Source: Epsilonproteobacteria bacterium UBA4036 (lineage in GTDB: Bacteria > Campylobacterota > Campylobacteria > Campylobacterales > Arcobacteraceae). From it: 58,258 bases of DNA. The stretch is taken from the NCBI GenBank assembly GCA_002382325.1, contig DGAG01000008.1, forward strand, positions 1 through 58,258, in the 5' to 3' direction. The position numbers and the translations under genes are program-made. A model generated the notes under the pieces. That model saw nothing but the letters and a program-made list of their open reading frames with translations, was not told where the DNA came from and did no database searches. Shown here in pieces: positions 32,012 to 40,721 of this stretch. Within the stretch, counting starts at the first letter, position 1; every line of letters begins with the position of its first letter.

Positions 32012-34126
32012 TTAAAACTCTAAGGTGCCTTCAATGGCAAAATTGGCTTTTGAATCCAATTCTGCATGGCTTAAAACGGCTACTTGTAAACCAAACTTTT
32101 CATAAATCTCTGATATTCGTTTTCGCAATAAAGGATCCACAACCATGCAGATTTTAGGGATTCCTTTGGCATCAATTTTTTCAATCAATTCTTTGGTTTT
32201 GGTCACTAAAGAGTTGATTTCTCCAATACTTAACATCAATTGTGAAACACCGTGTTGCTCTTGCAATTTTCCAATAAATTGTTGCTCTAAATCCGGTTTA
32301 ATGGTAATAATATGTAAAATATTATCTGCCCCTTTAAAGCGTTGTGTAATTAAACGATACAACTTACTTCGGACATGTTCAAGTAAAATATCTGGTGCTT
32401 TTGTAAACTCAGCAATATCAGCAATGGATTCAATAATAGTAAGCATATCCACAATGGGGATTTTCTCATGCAATAAATCTCGACACACTTTAAGCAATGT
32501 TCCATACGAAGTGATTTTCATCGCCTCTTCTATGACAATAGGAAAATCTTTTTTTAATCGTTCCACAATATCCACAATATCTTGTCGAGTGATAATATCT
32601 TCCGCATGTTTTTTAATGGTTTCAGACAAATGAGTTGAAATAATAGTGGGAGCATCAACTACGGTAAATCCTTTCATTAATGCCTCTTCTTTTAAATTCT
32701 CTTCAATCCAAATGGCATCAAGGTTAAAAACCGGCTCTTTGACCTTAAGCCCTTTAAGTGAATCTTTGCCTACTCCACCCATCGCTAAGAATTTTTTGGG
32801 TTGTACACTGCCATTAATAATGGGGATTCGTTTTAAATGCAAAGCATATTGATCGGGTTGCAAATTGACATCGTCTGAAATTCGAATTTGAGGAATCACA
32901 AAACCTAACTCACTGGCAATGGATTTTCGAATACCTCGAATTTTATCCAGTAACTCTGAATTGCCTTGGACCAATTGAAGTAGCCTTACTCCCAATTTCA
33001 ACTCCAGTACATCCATTTTCATAATGGATTCTAAATTTTGCTCTTCATTATTTCGTGTTGATTCAAGTTTTTCTCGTTTGATTTCATCCAAATCTTTACC
33101 ATGAACCGTTTTGGGTTCTTCTTTGGTTTTGAAAAATCGTGTAATGGAATTGCTTTGATTATCATCAATCATAAATATCGTATATCCTACAAATGCCAAT
33201 AACAATCCCATAATCATTAAAATCCCCGCAGGAAACCCTGGAACTAAACCAAATAAAAACAAGCCAATACCTACAAGAATAAGAGCTTTACTGTCTTTAA
33301 ACAGTTGAGTAATAGATTGATTGGCAAATCGTTCTTCATCCAAATTTGAACGCGTAATAATAATGGCTGTTGCAGTTGAAAGAATCAACGCAGGAATTTG
33401 AGCAACCAACCCATCACCAATGGTTAAAATGGTATAAATCTCACCACTTTCAGCCACGGTCATATCGTGTTGAAAAAGCCCAATAAGTAATCCCCCAATC
33501 AAATTGACTAAAGTAATAATAATCCCTGCAACCGCATCCCCTTTAACAAACTTAGAAGACCCGTCCATGGCTCCATAAAAGTTGGCTTCTGAAATTAAAG
33601 AGTGTCGTCTGATTTGGGCTTCTTTATCGTCAATAAATCCTGCATTTAAGTCTGCATCAATCGCCATTTGCTTACCGGGCATCGAATCAAGTGTAAACCG
33701 TGCCGTTACTTCTGCAACTCTTGTGGCCCCTTTTGTGACCACCATAAAGTTAATTAAGACTAAAATAATAAATACAATAATCCCAATGACCATATTTCCG
33801 CCCACAACAAATTCACCAAAAGCAGAAATAATCGAACTGACTGCTTCAGGGCCATTGTGTCCTTCGGATAAAATAGATCGTGTGGTAGCAATATTCAATG
33901 CCAGTCTAAAAAGAGCAAGAATTAAGATTAATGTCGGGAAAGTGGTTAAGTCTGAAGGTTTTTGAATATACAACGAAATAAGCAAAATCAACAGACCTAA
34001 ACTTAAAGATACAATCAAAAAGAAATCCAATAACAGTTTGGGCAAAGGCACAATAATAATCATTAATATTGCGACAAATAACCCAACTGTAATTAAATCT
34101 TTTGAAAATATCCTTTTTAAATTCAT
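32012..34126 (-). CDS. flhA: Flagellar export gate protein FlhA
   Basis: The 704-residue protein has eight N-terminal membrane helices. The conserved FHIPEP-type loop contains GNMVIGIIVFIILVLINFMV, GATRVAEVTARFTLDSMPGKQMAIDADLNAG and the acidic DDKEAQIRR segment. A cytosolic domain from about residue 345 forms the nonameric ring that docks chaperone-substrate complexes and FliI/FliJ. It is the central part of the flagellar type III export gate. It is the last clearly flagellar gene in this transcription direction and starts 21 bases after flgL ends. Confidence 0.96.
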   Translation of the reverse strand: MNLKRIFSKDLITVGLFVAILMIIIVPLPKLLLDFFLIVSLSLGLLILLISLYIQKPSDLTTFPTLILILALFRLALNIATTRSILSEGHNGPEAVSSIISAFGEFVVGGNMVIGIIVFIILVLINFMVVTKGATRVAEVTARFTLDSMPGKQMAIDADLNAGFIDDKEAQIRRHSLISEANFYGAMDGSSKFVKGDAVAGIIITLVNLIGGLLIGLFQHDMTVAESGEIYTILTIGDGLVAQIPALILSTATAIIITRSNLDEERFANQSITQLFKDSKALILVGIGLFLFGLVPGFPAGILMIMGLLLAFVGYTIFMIDDNQSNSITRFFKTKEEPKTVHGKDLDEIKREKLESTRNNEEQNLESIMKMDVLELKLGVRLLQLVQGNSELLDKIRGIRKSIASELGFVIPQIRISDDVNLQPDQYALHLKRIPIINGSVQPKKFLAMGGVGKDSLKGLKVKEPVFNLDAIWIEENLKEEALMKGFTVVDAPTIISTHLSETIKKHAEDIITRQDIVDIVERLKKDFPIVIEEAMKITSYGTLLKVCRDLLHEKIPIVDMLTIIESIADIAEFTKAPDILLEHVRSKLYRLITQRFKGADNILHIITIKPDLEQQFIGKLQEQHGVSQLMLSIGEINSLVTKTKELIEKIDAKGIPKICMVVDPLLRKRISEIYEKFGLQVAVLSHAELDSKANFAIEGTLEF

Positions 34127-34147
34127 GTACGGTTAAATAACTTTAAA

Positions 34148-35563
34148 CTATTTTAAGAAATTGACTAAATTAAGATTATGCATTCTTGATACCGTCGAAT
34201 ACAACGCTGTATAAGTCAATTCCAGTGATTTAGCTTCCATGGCTACTTTGGTTAAATTGGCTTGCCCATTTTCCAGTGATAAAATATTAAAATTAGTTAT
34301 TTTAGCTGAAATATTTACAGTGGCATCTTGAATAATTTTATTTCTTGAACCCACTTTTGAGTGTGCAATAGTAAGAGCATCATAAGCCGCCGTAACTTTA
34401 TCTAACATTGAACGAATAATATCATTTTGTTCAGCTTCAGTTATGGGAGTAACACCATCGGCCAAACTTTTACCATTTAGTGTGGTAATAATGTCATCCA
34501 AATCATTAAAAATATTGTGTTTCGTTTCCATAATTAAAGCCGGATTAGTAATATTGGCGGTTCGGTATTTTGGTTCAAGTAGTCCCGTATCATCTCCACC
34601 ATCTACAATACCGTCTCCGTTGTCAATTTCAGTAACAGCTAATACTTCACCTGTAAGATTTCCGTACTTGTCATATTGTCTGATTTCCAAAGCTGGAGCT
34701 GTGGCAGATGTCGCAGTAAATGAATCCACATTGGCACCTAACCCATCGGTAAATCCATCAGACAAATTACTTTTAAACTGATATCCTCCGTTAAATTTAA
34801 CCAAATCGATTGAAGCCCCATTAGGGTCTTCAAGTTTTGAATCTAAGGCATTAAGAGTCCAAACCGTTCCATTATTGTCCGTAATGGTATCCGTTGCAAA
34901 AAAATCTAACTTTTCGCCCACTTTACTGCTTTCAGGAAATGCCCATGTATTGCCATCATTATCAACCATTTTTTCACTGGCCAAAAATTCTAAAGGCTCT
35001 CCCACTTTTGCTGTGTCTGTCGTGTACATAAACGCATCATAACCCGTTGCTCCTCTGTCACGATAACTATTTGGTTCAACTGGAACTTGCTTTAAAACAT
35101 TATCTCCCACGTAACTGATTTTACCATTGGCATCTTTTACAAAAGGTTGTTGCGTTGAATTTGAACCTGCAAAAATATACTCATTGTTAATACTGGTATT
35201 TGCCCAAGTAAATAAGTTTTCTCTAATTCCTTCAAAGCCCGTTGCAACTGCGAGTTTATCACTTTGTTGCATACCTGCATTTAACGTTTTGAGCATATCA
35301 TTTTTAACAATATCTATTTCCAATTTCATCTTAGCTAACGTTGAATCTACAGTGTTATTTACTGCTGTTGAATGTTTAAGTTGATCTTGTACACCTTTGT
35401 AAACTCTAATTTTATCGTCAAAATAGAGCTCTTTTGAAAAAATAGCACTGTCGTCACTTCCTTTTTGAAGAATTCTTCCTGTACTAGATTGATAGAGATT
35501 TCTCTCATTTACCTTGTTTAAATTATTCAAATTAAACATCATTTGATCAGTTATATTAATCAT
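34148..35563 (-). CDS. flgL: Hook-filament junction protein FlgL
   Basis: The 471-residue flagellin-like protein has a conserved N-terminal coiled coil (MMFNLNNLNKVNERNLYQSSTGRILQKGSDD) and a C-terminal one (ILSLENGQANLTKVAMEAKSLELTYTALYSTVSRMHNLNLVNFL). It joins hook and filament together with FlgK. The variable central domain is larger than in E. coli and carries a tandem duplication of 28 residues (186-213 and 214-241; KVGEPLEFLA and KVGEKLDFFA). The gene overlaps fliI by eight bases. No flgK or flagellin gene is in this window. Confidence 0.92.
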   Translation of the reverse strand: MINITDQMMFNLNNLNKVNERNLYQSSTGRILQKGSDDSAIFSKELYFDDKIRVYKGVQDQLKHSTAVNNTVDSTLAKMKLEIDIVKNDMLKTLNAGMQQSDKLAVATGFEGIRENLFTWANTSINNEYIFAGSNSTQQPFVKDANGKISYVGDNVLKQVPVEPNSYRDRGATGYDAFMYTTDTAKVGEPLEFLASEKMVDNDGNTWAFPESSKVGEKLDFFATDTITDNNGTVWTLNALDSKLEDPNGASIDLVKFNGGYQFKSNLSDGFTDGLGANVDSFTATSATAPALEIRQYDKYGNLTGEVLAVTEIDNGDGIVDGGDDTGLLEPKYRTANITNPALIMETKHNIFNDLDDIITTLNGKSLADGVTPITEAEQNDIIRSMLDKVTAAYDALTIAHSKVGSRNKIIQDATVNISAKITNFNILSLENGQANLTKVAMEAKSLELTYTALYSTVSRMHNLNLVNFLK

Positions 35564-36866
35564 TTGTCACCTCCTTGAATAGGCTTACAATCTTCTCAAA
35601 ATCGTACTTCTCTTGAGTTCCTTGAGTTAAAAACTCTCGTATTTTCTCTTTACTTGCGAGTGCTTTATCCAGTTCTTTATCCATTCCAGACTTATACGCA
35701 CCCACTCTTACTAATACTTCATTCTCTTTTATCAATGATAATACTCTTTTTAACTTTAAAAATCCATTATAATGCTCTTTATTTACCACTTTGTCCATAA
35801 CCCTTGACGCAGATTTAAGTAAATCAATGGGTGGATAAAATCCTTGTTCGGTTAATTCTCGTGTTAAAACAATGTGACCATCTAAAATAGAACGACTTTG
35901 ATCGGCAATGGGGTCATTCATATCATCTCCATCAACTAAAACCGTAAAAAATGCCGTGATTGAACCTTTTTTGTTGTTTCCCGCTCGCTCCATTAATTGA
36001 GGCAATAAAGCAAAAACAGAAGGCGGATACCCTCGACTCACAGGAGGTTCTCCCGTACTTAACCCAATTTCTCGTTGTGCCATGGCAAATCGTGTTACAG
36101 AATCCATCATCAATAAAACATCATGCCCTTTATCTCTGAAAAATTCTGCAATTGCCATCGCCGTAAACGCTCCGTATTTTCGCATCAATGCCGATTCATC
36201 ACTTGTTGCTGCAACAATAATGGTATTTTCCAAATTGTCATTTAGGTTATAGTGGATAAACTCTGGAATTTCACGACCTCGTTCACCAATAAGTGCAACC
36301 ACTTTTATTTGTGCTTCACATCCTTGAACGATCATTCCCATAAGGGTTGATTTACCGACTCCACTTCCTGCAAAAATACCTACTTTTTGTCCTTTTCCTG
36401 CTGTCAACATGGCATCAATGGATTTAACTCCCGTGGAAAATCGTTGATTTATAATCCCTCTTTCAAGTGCGGGCATTGAGAGCTTATTAATGGAGGAATT
36501 CTCCTCAAGATTGGTTACTTTTCCTTTATTATCAATGGGTTCACCCAAGGCATTGACGACACGACCTAAAAGTCCATACCCACTTTTTACACTCAATCCA
36601 TCTTTTTGTAAAAAAACTTTATCGTGAATTCGAAAACCATCAATAAATGAAAACGGCACAATCGTAAAATCATCGCTTTGAATGGAAGCCACCATCCCCA
36701 GCACTGAATAAATATGTTGTTGAGATTCAATTTTTACAATATCTCCCACAGCAACTTCCAAGCCTGTTGCGGTTATGGTAGTGGTACTTATATATTTAAT
36801 TCGTCCAAAAGGCAATACCAAACTGTCATCGTTAATGCTGTTTAAAAAATTCTCAATGTCAATCAT
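35556..36866 (-). CDS. fliI: Flagellum-specific ATPase FliI
   Basis: The 436-residue hexameric ATPase of the flagellar export apparatus is homologous to F1 beta. It has a beta-barrel N-domain, Walker A GIFAGSGVGKST at residues 163-174, ALIGERGREIPEF, and Walker B DVLLMMDSVTRFAMAQREIGL. The ATPase signature PPSVFALLPQLMERAGN follows. The C-terminal chaperone-binding region is intact. It is regulated by FliH, encoded at 56759-57436. The start overlaps the stop of the upstream TPR gene by one base. Confidence 0.96.
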   Translation of the reverse strand: MIDIENFLNSINDDSLVLPFGRIKYISTTTITATGLEVAVGDIVKIESQQHIYSVLGMVASIQSDDFTIVPFSFIDGFRIHDKVFLQKDGLSVKSGYGLLGRVVNALGEPIDNKGKVTNLEENSSINKLSMPALERGIINQRFSTGVKSIDAMLTAGKGQKVGIFAGSGVGKSTLMGMIVQGCEAQIKVVALIGERGREIPEFIHYNLNDNLENTIIVAATSDESALMRKYGAFTAMAIAEFFRDKGHDVLLMMDSVTRFAMAQREIGLSTGEPPVSRGYPPSVFALLPQLMERAGNNKKGSITAFFTVLVDGDDMNDPIADQSRSILDGHIVLTRELTEQGFYPPIDLLKSASRVMDKVVNKEHYNGFLKLKRVLSLIKENEVLVRVGAYKSGMDKELDKALASKEKIREFLTQGTQEKYDFEKIVSLFKEVTND

Positions 36867-38863
36867 TACATCTCATCACACATTTTTTTGTATAAGCTGG
36901 TTGTCGTTGCATCCAAGGCTTTGCATTTTTGTAATGTTTCATTATACAGTGTTTGATTATTCGTTAATTCATACAATTTAATCATTTCATAATAAACTTC
37001 CGCTGCTTCATTATTTTTAATTTTTCGTGTATTTTCAAGACTTTGTTGCAAATATTCAAGTGCGCTTTCATATTTGTTTTCAAGTTTTGCTTGTTTTGCC
37101 AACTCTATTTCAACTAAAGGAGAATAAATAAAAGCCTGATACTCTTTTTGTTTTGCGTACAACTCATTAAGAATCATTTTGGCCTCGTTGCGTTGATTGA
37201 CTTCAAGTAAATAAAAGTAGTACTGATAATAAAAATCTATAATCATTGGTTTATTTTTATTCGCATCAATTAATGACAAATTGTCATTGGCATATTTAAA
37301 AAATTTTCTTTTTGAAAGAGGGTTTTGCATGGCATTAACAATTTGGAAACGAACCAAAAACTCTTCTTCTAAAAAAGAGGGCTCATTTAGCATCTCTAAT
37401 TTGGCTGAAAAAGTGAGTGCTTCTTCATATTTACCCAGCTTCAATGCCAATCGCTCCAAATACAAATAGGTTTTTGAATCACGAGAATCAAACAAAGCTT
37501 CTTTGGTCAGCATATACCCCTCTTCTTTGGGATACTCCAATAAACACTCAAAATAAGCATACTGCAAATAGGCATCATCAATCACTTTTTTAAGAGCCTC
37601 TTTGGTTGACTTTTCCAAGGCTTCATCCAAATCTTGACATTTGGCATTGAGTAAATATTGTTTAATCAACAATACTCTGACTTCATCAAATAAATCTTCT
37701 AAACTGTCATAACCAAAACGTTTAAAAATGGTTTCAGAAATCTTTTTATAGACCCGTTCAGATTTTAAAATAAACTCATACTCCTCTTTTTTAATATGGT
37801 TCAAAATCTCTTGCATCAATACTTTTTGTTGCATAGAGGGAAACTCAGGATATTTAGAGTAAACCACTGAAGGTTCAACTTTACCTTCTCTCATTAAAAT
37901 CTCATCGATTATCATTTTAGCCTCTTTGGCATTTTCTCCCTTGGGATAATCATTTAACACTTGAGAATATAACTCTTTGGCTTTATATAAAATATCCATT
38001 TTCCCTTCATACATCAGCATATACGTTTGTGCCAATTGGAATTTGAACTCTTCTATGGCTTGGCTGTTTTTGGTTCGTTTTAACAACTCCTCTAAAATCT
38101 TAGCAGCCAATTTTGGCATATCATTGCGTATGAGTTTATTAACTTTAAGCATGGCTAAATAACTGTCATTGGCATAATAATCAATATTTCTTTCAATAAC
38201 TTGTTCAGCTAATTTATGGGCTTCATCTCTTTGATTATCCAATAAATATACATCAAACAGTTCATCTGCTACCACCGTTGCTACATCAATATTGGTGGTT
38301 TTAATTAAAATTTCATATAAGGTATTAATGGCACGTTTATAATCGCTTTTATGCACATGTAACTTTGCTAAATAGATTTTTCCATAGGCTTTGACAATAT
38401 CGGTATTAAAATTATTGCTCAGCGTATCAATAAAATATTTGGCTTCATCGACTTTATTTAATCCCAACTTTAACTCAATTAAAATCATATACGCTTTGGG
38501 CAAATCATCTTCATTGATGTAAGAGCGATTAATGGAAGTTTCTAAAAGTTGTTCCCCTTCCAAAATAAAACGTTTTTGAACTTTTTTAAGCAAAAGTTCA
38601 CTCTCCAATAAAATAATATCCGAACGAAGCAGTTCAATATCGGTTCGTTTTTTAAAACTTTTTAATCGTTCATACGCTTCATCAAGTTTTCCATCTTTTG
38701 AGAGAATTTTGATATTTTCTAATAGGGTAAATCCATCAATAATCGTATCTTTATCTTCTTGACTGATTTGTTGTGAATTGGAATCAATAAAACTGTAATA
38801 AAAATCTTGTTTGGCAACAAGAAATGACACAAGTAATAAGAGTACTAAAACAATTTTTTTCAA
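36866..38863 (-). CDS. Periplasmic TPR protein in the flagellar cluster (PflA-like candidate)
   Basis: The 665-residue protein has a Sec signal peptide (MKKIVLVLLLLVSFLVA). It consists almost entirely of helical TPR-like repeats, for example YLAKLHVHKSDYKRAINTLYEIL and FQLAQTYMLMYEGKMDILYKAKELYS, and carries two Cys near the C-terminus. It sits between flhB and fliI with overlaps of a few bases. Campylobacter PflA is a periplasmic TPR protein that holds the motor scaffold disk for stator recruitment. Size, location and neighbours make this a candidate counterpart, but no specific PflA sequence motif was recognised. A second protein of the same size and kind is at 49929-51923. Confidence 0.75.
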   Translation of the reverse strand: MKKIVLVLLLLVSFLVAKQDFYYSFIDSNSQQISQEDKDTIIDGFTLLENIKILSKDGKLDEAYERLKSFKKRTDIELLRSDIILLESELLLKKVQKRFILEGEQLLETSINRSYINEDDLPKAYMILIELKLGLNKVDEAKYFIDTLSNNFNTDIVKAYGKIYLAKLHVHKSDYKRAINTLYEILIKTTNIDVATVVADELFDVYLLDNQRDEAHKLAEQVIERNIDYYANDSYLAMLKVNKLIRNDMPKLAAKILEELLKRTKNSQAIEEFKFQLAQTYMLMYEGKMDILYKAKELYSQVLNDYPKGENAKEAKMIIDEILMREGKVEPSVVYSKYPEFPSMQQKVLMQEILNHIKKEEYEFILKSERVYKKISETIFKRFGYDSLEDLFDEVRVLLIKQYLLNAKCQDLDEALEKSTKEALKKVIDDAYLQYAYFECLLEYPKEEGYMLTKEALFDSRDSKTYLYLERLALKLGKYEEALTFSAKLEMLNEPSFLEEEFLVRFQIVNAMQNPLSKRKFFKYANDNLSLIDANKNKPMIIDFYYQYYFYLLEVNQRNEAKMILNELYAKQKEYQAFIYSPLVEIELAKQAKLENKYESALEYLQQSLENTRKIKNNEAAEVYYEMIKLYELTNNQTLYNETLQKCKALDATTTSLYKKMCDEM

Positions 38864-38868
38864 ATGGA

Positions 38869-39918
38869 TTACCTTTTTCCTTTTAATTCATACACATAAG
38901 AGAAAATCTCTGCAATGGCTTTATAAAACTCTTCAGGAATTTGTTGATCAACTTCAATTTGCGCATGCAACGCTCTTGCTAAAGAGGGATTTTCTATAAT
39001 GGGAATTTTATTCTCTCGTGCAATTTCTTTAATTTTTAATGCAATAAAATCAGCTCCCTTAGCAACCACTACGGGAGCTGAATTTTTACTTTGATCATAC
39101 TTTAATGCCACGGCATAATGTGTTGGATTGGTAATGACCACATCCGCATCGGGAACATTTGCCATCATTCTTTTTCTAAACATTTGCATTTGAATTGAAC
39201 GAATTCGAGCTTTAACTCTGGGATCCCCTTCCATATTTTTAAACTCATCTTTAATGTCTTGCTTACTCATTCGCAATGACTTAAAATAGTAGTATCGTGT
39301 AAAATAAAAATCTATTATAGCAAAAATTATTATAATCGCCAGTATGGTAAAAAGAAAATAGACTAACAGGGTATGCATCGCATCCAATGAAGCTTGAACT
39401 TCTTTATCCATCATAGCTAAAAAAGAGTCCCCTGTCAGTAAAAATAAAACCACCATAACGGTAAATATAACCAGCAACTTAAACATCAATTTTAGTGCTT
39501 CTAAGGCTTTTTTTAAAGAAAAAACATTTTTTAATCCTGAAATAGGATTGAGTTTATCCAATTTAAATTTTAAGGGCGTAAATACTAACCCAAACTGTGC
39601 CCAGTTTGATACAAAAATCAATATTATAATCAATACAAAAATGGGTAACAGTGCGTACATCATTGTCGTAATAATCGTATGTGTTATGGAATAAAAAAGA
39701 GGTCCATCCATCTCACTGCCAATAAAACTGTATGAAAACAACATCATTTTTTTGATTTCAACAGAACTAAAAGAGAAAAGAAAAAGTAAATATACCGTAC
39801 CAAAAAAAAGAGCAGTTGCTCCTACAACTTCTGATGATTTGGGAACATTTCCCTCGTTTTTTGCATCTTCTATTCGTTTGGCGGTGGGTTCTTCTGTTTT
39901 GTCTTCATCATCAGCCAT
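38869..39918 (-). CDS. flhB: Flagellar export switch protein FlhB
   Basis: The 349-residue protein starts with the family signature DDEDKTEEPTAKRIEDAKNEG. It has four membrane helices, and its cytosolic tail contains the self-cleavage motif NPTH (VVITNPTHYAVALKYD). Cleavage between Asn and Pro switches export from rod/hook to filament substrates, with FliK as the length sensor. It lies between fliR and the TPR gene. The next gene's start is 5 bases downstream. Confidence 0.96.
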   Translation of the reverse strand: MADDEDKTEEPTAKRIEDAKNEGNVPKSSEVVGATALFFGTVYLLFLFSFSSVEIKKMMLFSYSFIGSEMDGPLFYSITHTIITTMMYALLPIFVLIIILIFVSNWAQFGLVFTPLKFKLDKLNPISGLKNVFSLKKALEALKLMFKLLVIFTVMVVLFLLTGDSFLAMMDKEVQASLDAMHTLLVYFLFTILAIIIIFAIIDFYFTRYYYFKSLRMSKQDIKDEFKNMEGDPRVKARIRSIQMQMFRKRMMANVPDADVVITNPTHYAVALKYDQSKNSAPVVVAKGADFIALKIKEIARENKIPIIENPSLARALHAQIEVDQQIPEEFYKAIAEIFSYVYELKGKR

Positions 39919-39971
39919 TGAGGTTCCTACACATTATTTGCTTATATATTATAAGCTATCATAGTAAAATA

Positions 39972-40721
39972 CTAGCTAAATTTTGCAATAAAGTAGTCTT
40001 TAAAGCTTTGAACAAAAATTTCAAAGCCAAACATCATAAAAAGAAAAACCAATAAAAATTTCAATTGAAACGTAACAATAAAAGGAGAAAAAGCAGGCAT
40101 AGATTTTGTTCCATAACCATAATAAATATCCAAAATAAAAGCAATAAAAAACAGAGGAAAGGCAAAAGAGAAAGCAAAAGCAAACATACGTTTGATTTCA
40201 TCAATCGCAATTTGGATTCCATCAAAGGCAAAAATATTAAATGCCCCTAATTGAACCATATCAAAGCTTTTAACCAACATCATAATAGTAATTTCATACA
40301 TGCCCGTTTCAAAAAAAATCAAAATGGCAATAATGTATAAAAATCGACTGACAATTCCTTGATTAGACCCTGTTGCAGGGTCAAACATATTTGCCATAGA
40401 TAAAGCCGTAGCGTAACTGACAAAATCCCCAATAATGGTAATGGCTGAAAATATTATGTTCATTAAAAATGAAGCAATGAGTCCCAGGGTTATCTCACTG
40501 ATGAGGGCTTCTATAAAAACTTCTTGAGTAACATCATTTTGAAGATTAACAAATGGGTAAATAAATACCGTAAAATAAAATCCTAAGGCAATACGAATGG
40601 TAGGAGATACAGCCGTGTGTGAGAAAACGGGCATAAAAACCAAAAAGGCTAAAACACGAGCTAAAAGCAATAAAAATGAGTAAAGAAAATTCTCATCTAA
40701 AAGCGATAACAGTGCTTCCAT
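39972..40721 (-). CDS. fliR: Flagellar export gate protein FliR
   Basis: The 249-residue membrane protein has about six hydrophobic helices. Typical FliR stretches are the N-terminal FLLLLARVLAFLVFMPVFS and SEITLGLIASFLMNIIFSAITIIGDFVSY with FDPATGSNQG. It forms the core gate with FliP, FliQ and FlhB. It overlaps fliK by one base and precedes flhB by 53 bases. FliP and FliQ are not in the window. Confidence 0.92.
   Translation of the reverse strand: MEALLSLLDENFLYSFLLLLARVLAFLVFMPVFSHTAVSPTIRIALGFYFTVFIYPFVNLQNDVTQEVFIEALISEITLGLIASFLMNIIFSAITIIGDFVSYATALSMANMFDPATGSNQGIVSRFLYIIAILIFFETGMYEITIMMLVKSFDMVQLGAFNIFAFDGIQIAIDEIKRMFAFAFSFAFPLFFIAFILDIYYGYGTKSMPAFSPFIVTFQLKFLLVFLFMMFGFEIFVQSFKDYFIAKFS

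Noticed and set aside
32145..32633. Open frame of 162 codons on the plus strand
   Set aside because: It lies wholly antisense to flhA, has no homology-like motifs or ribosome-binding site, and mirrors the codon pattern of flhA.
33582..33965. Open frame of 127 codons antisense to the FlhA membrane domain
   Set aside because: It is a shadow of conserved FlhA codons, with no independent support.
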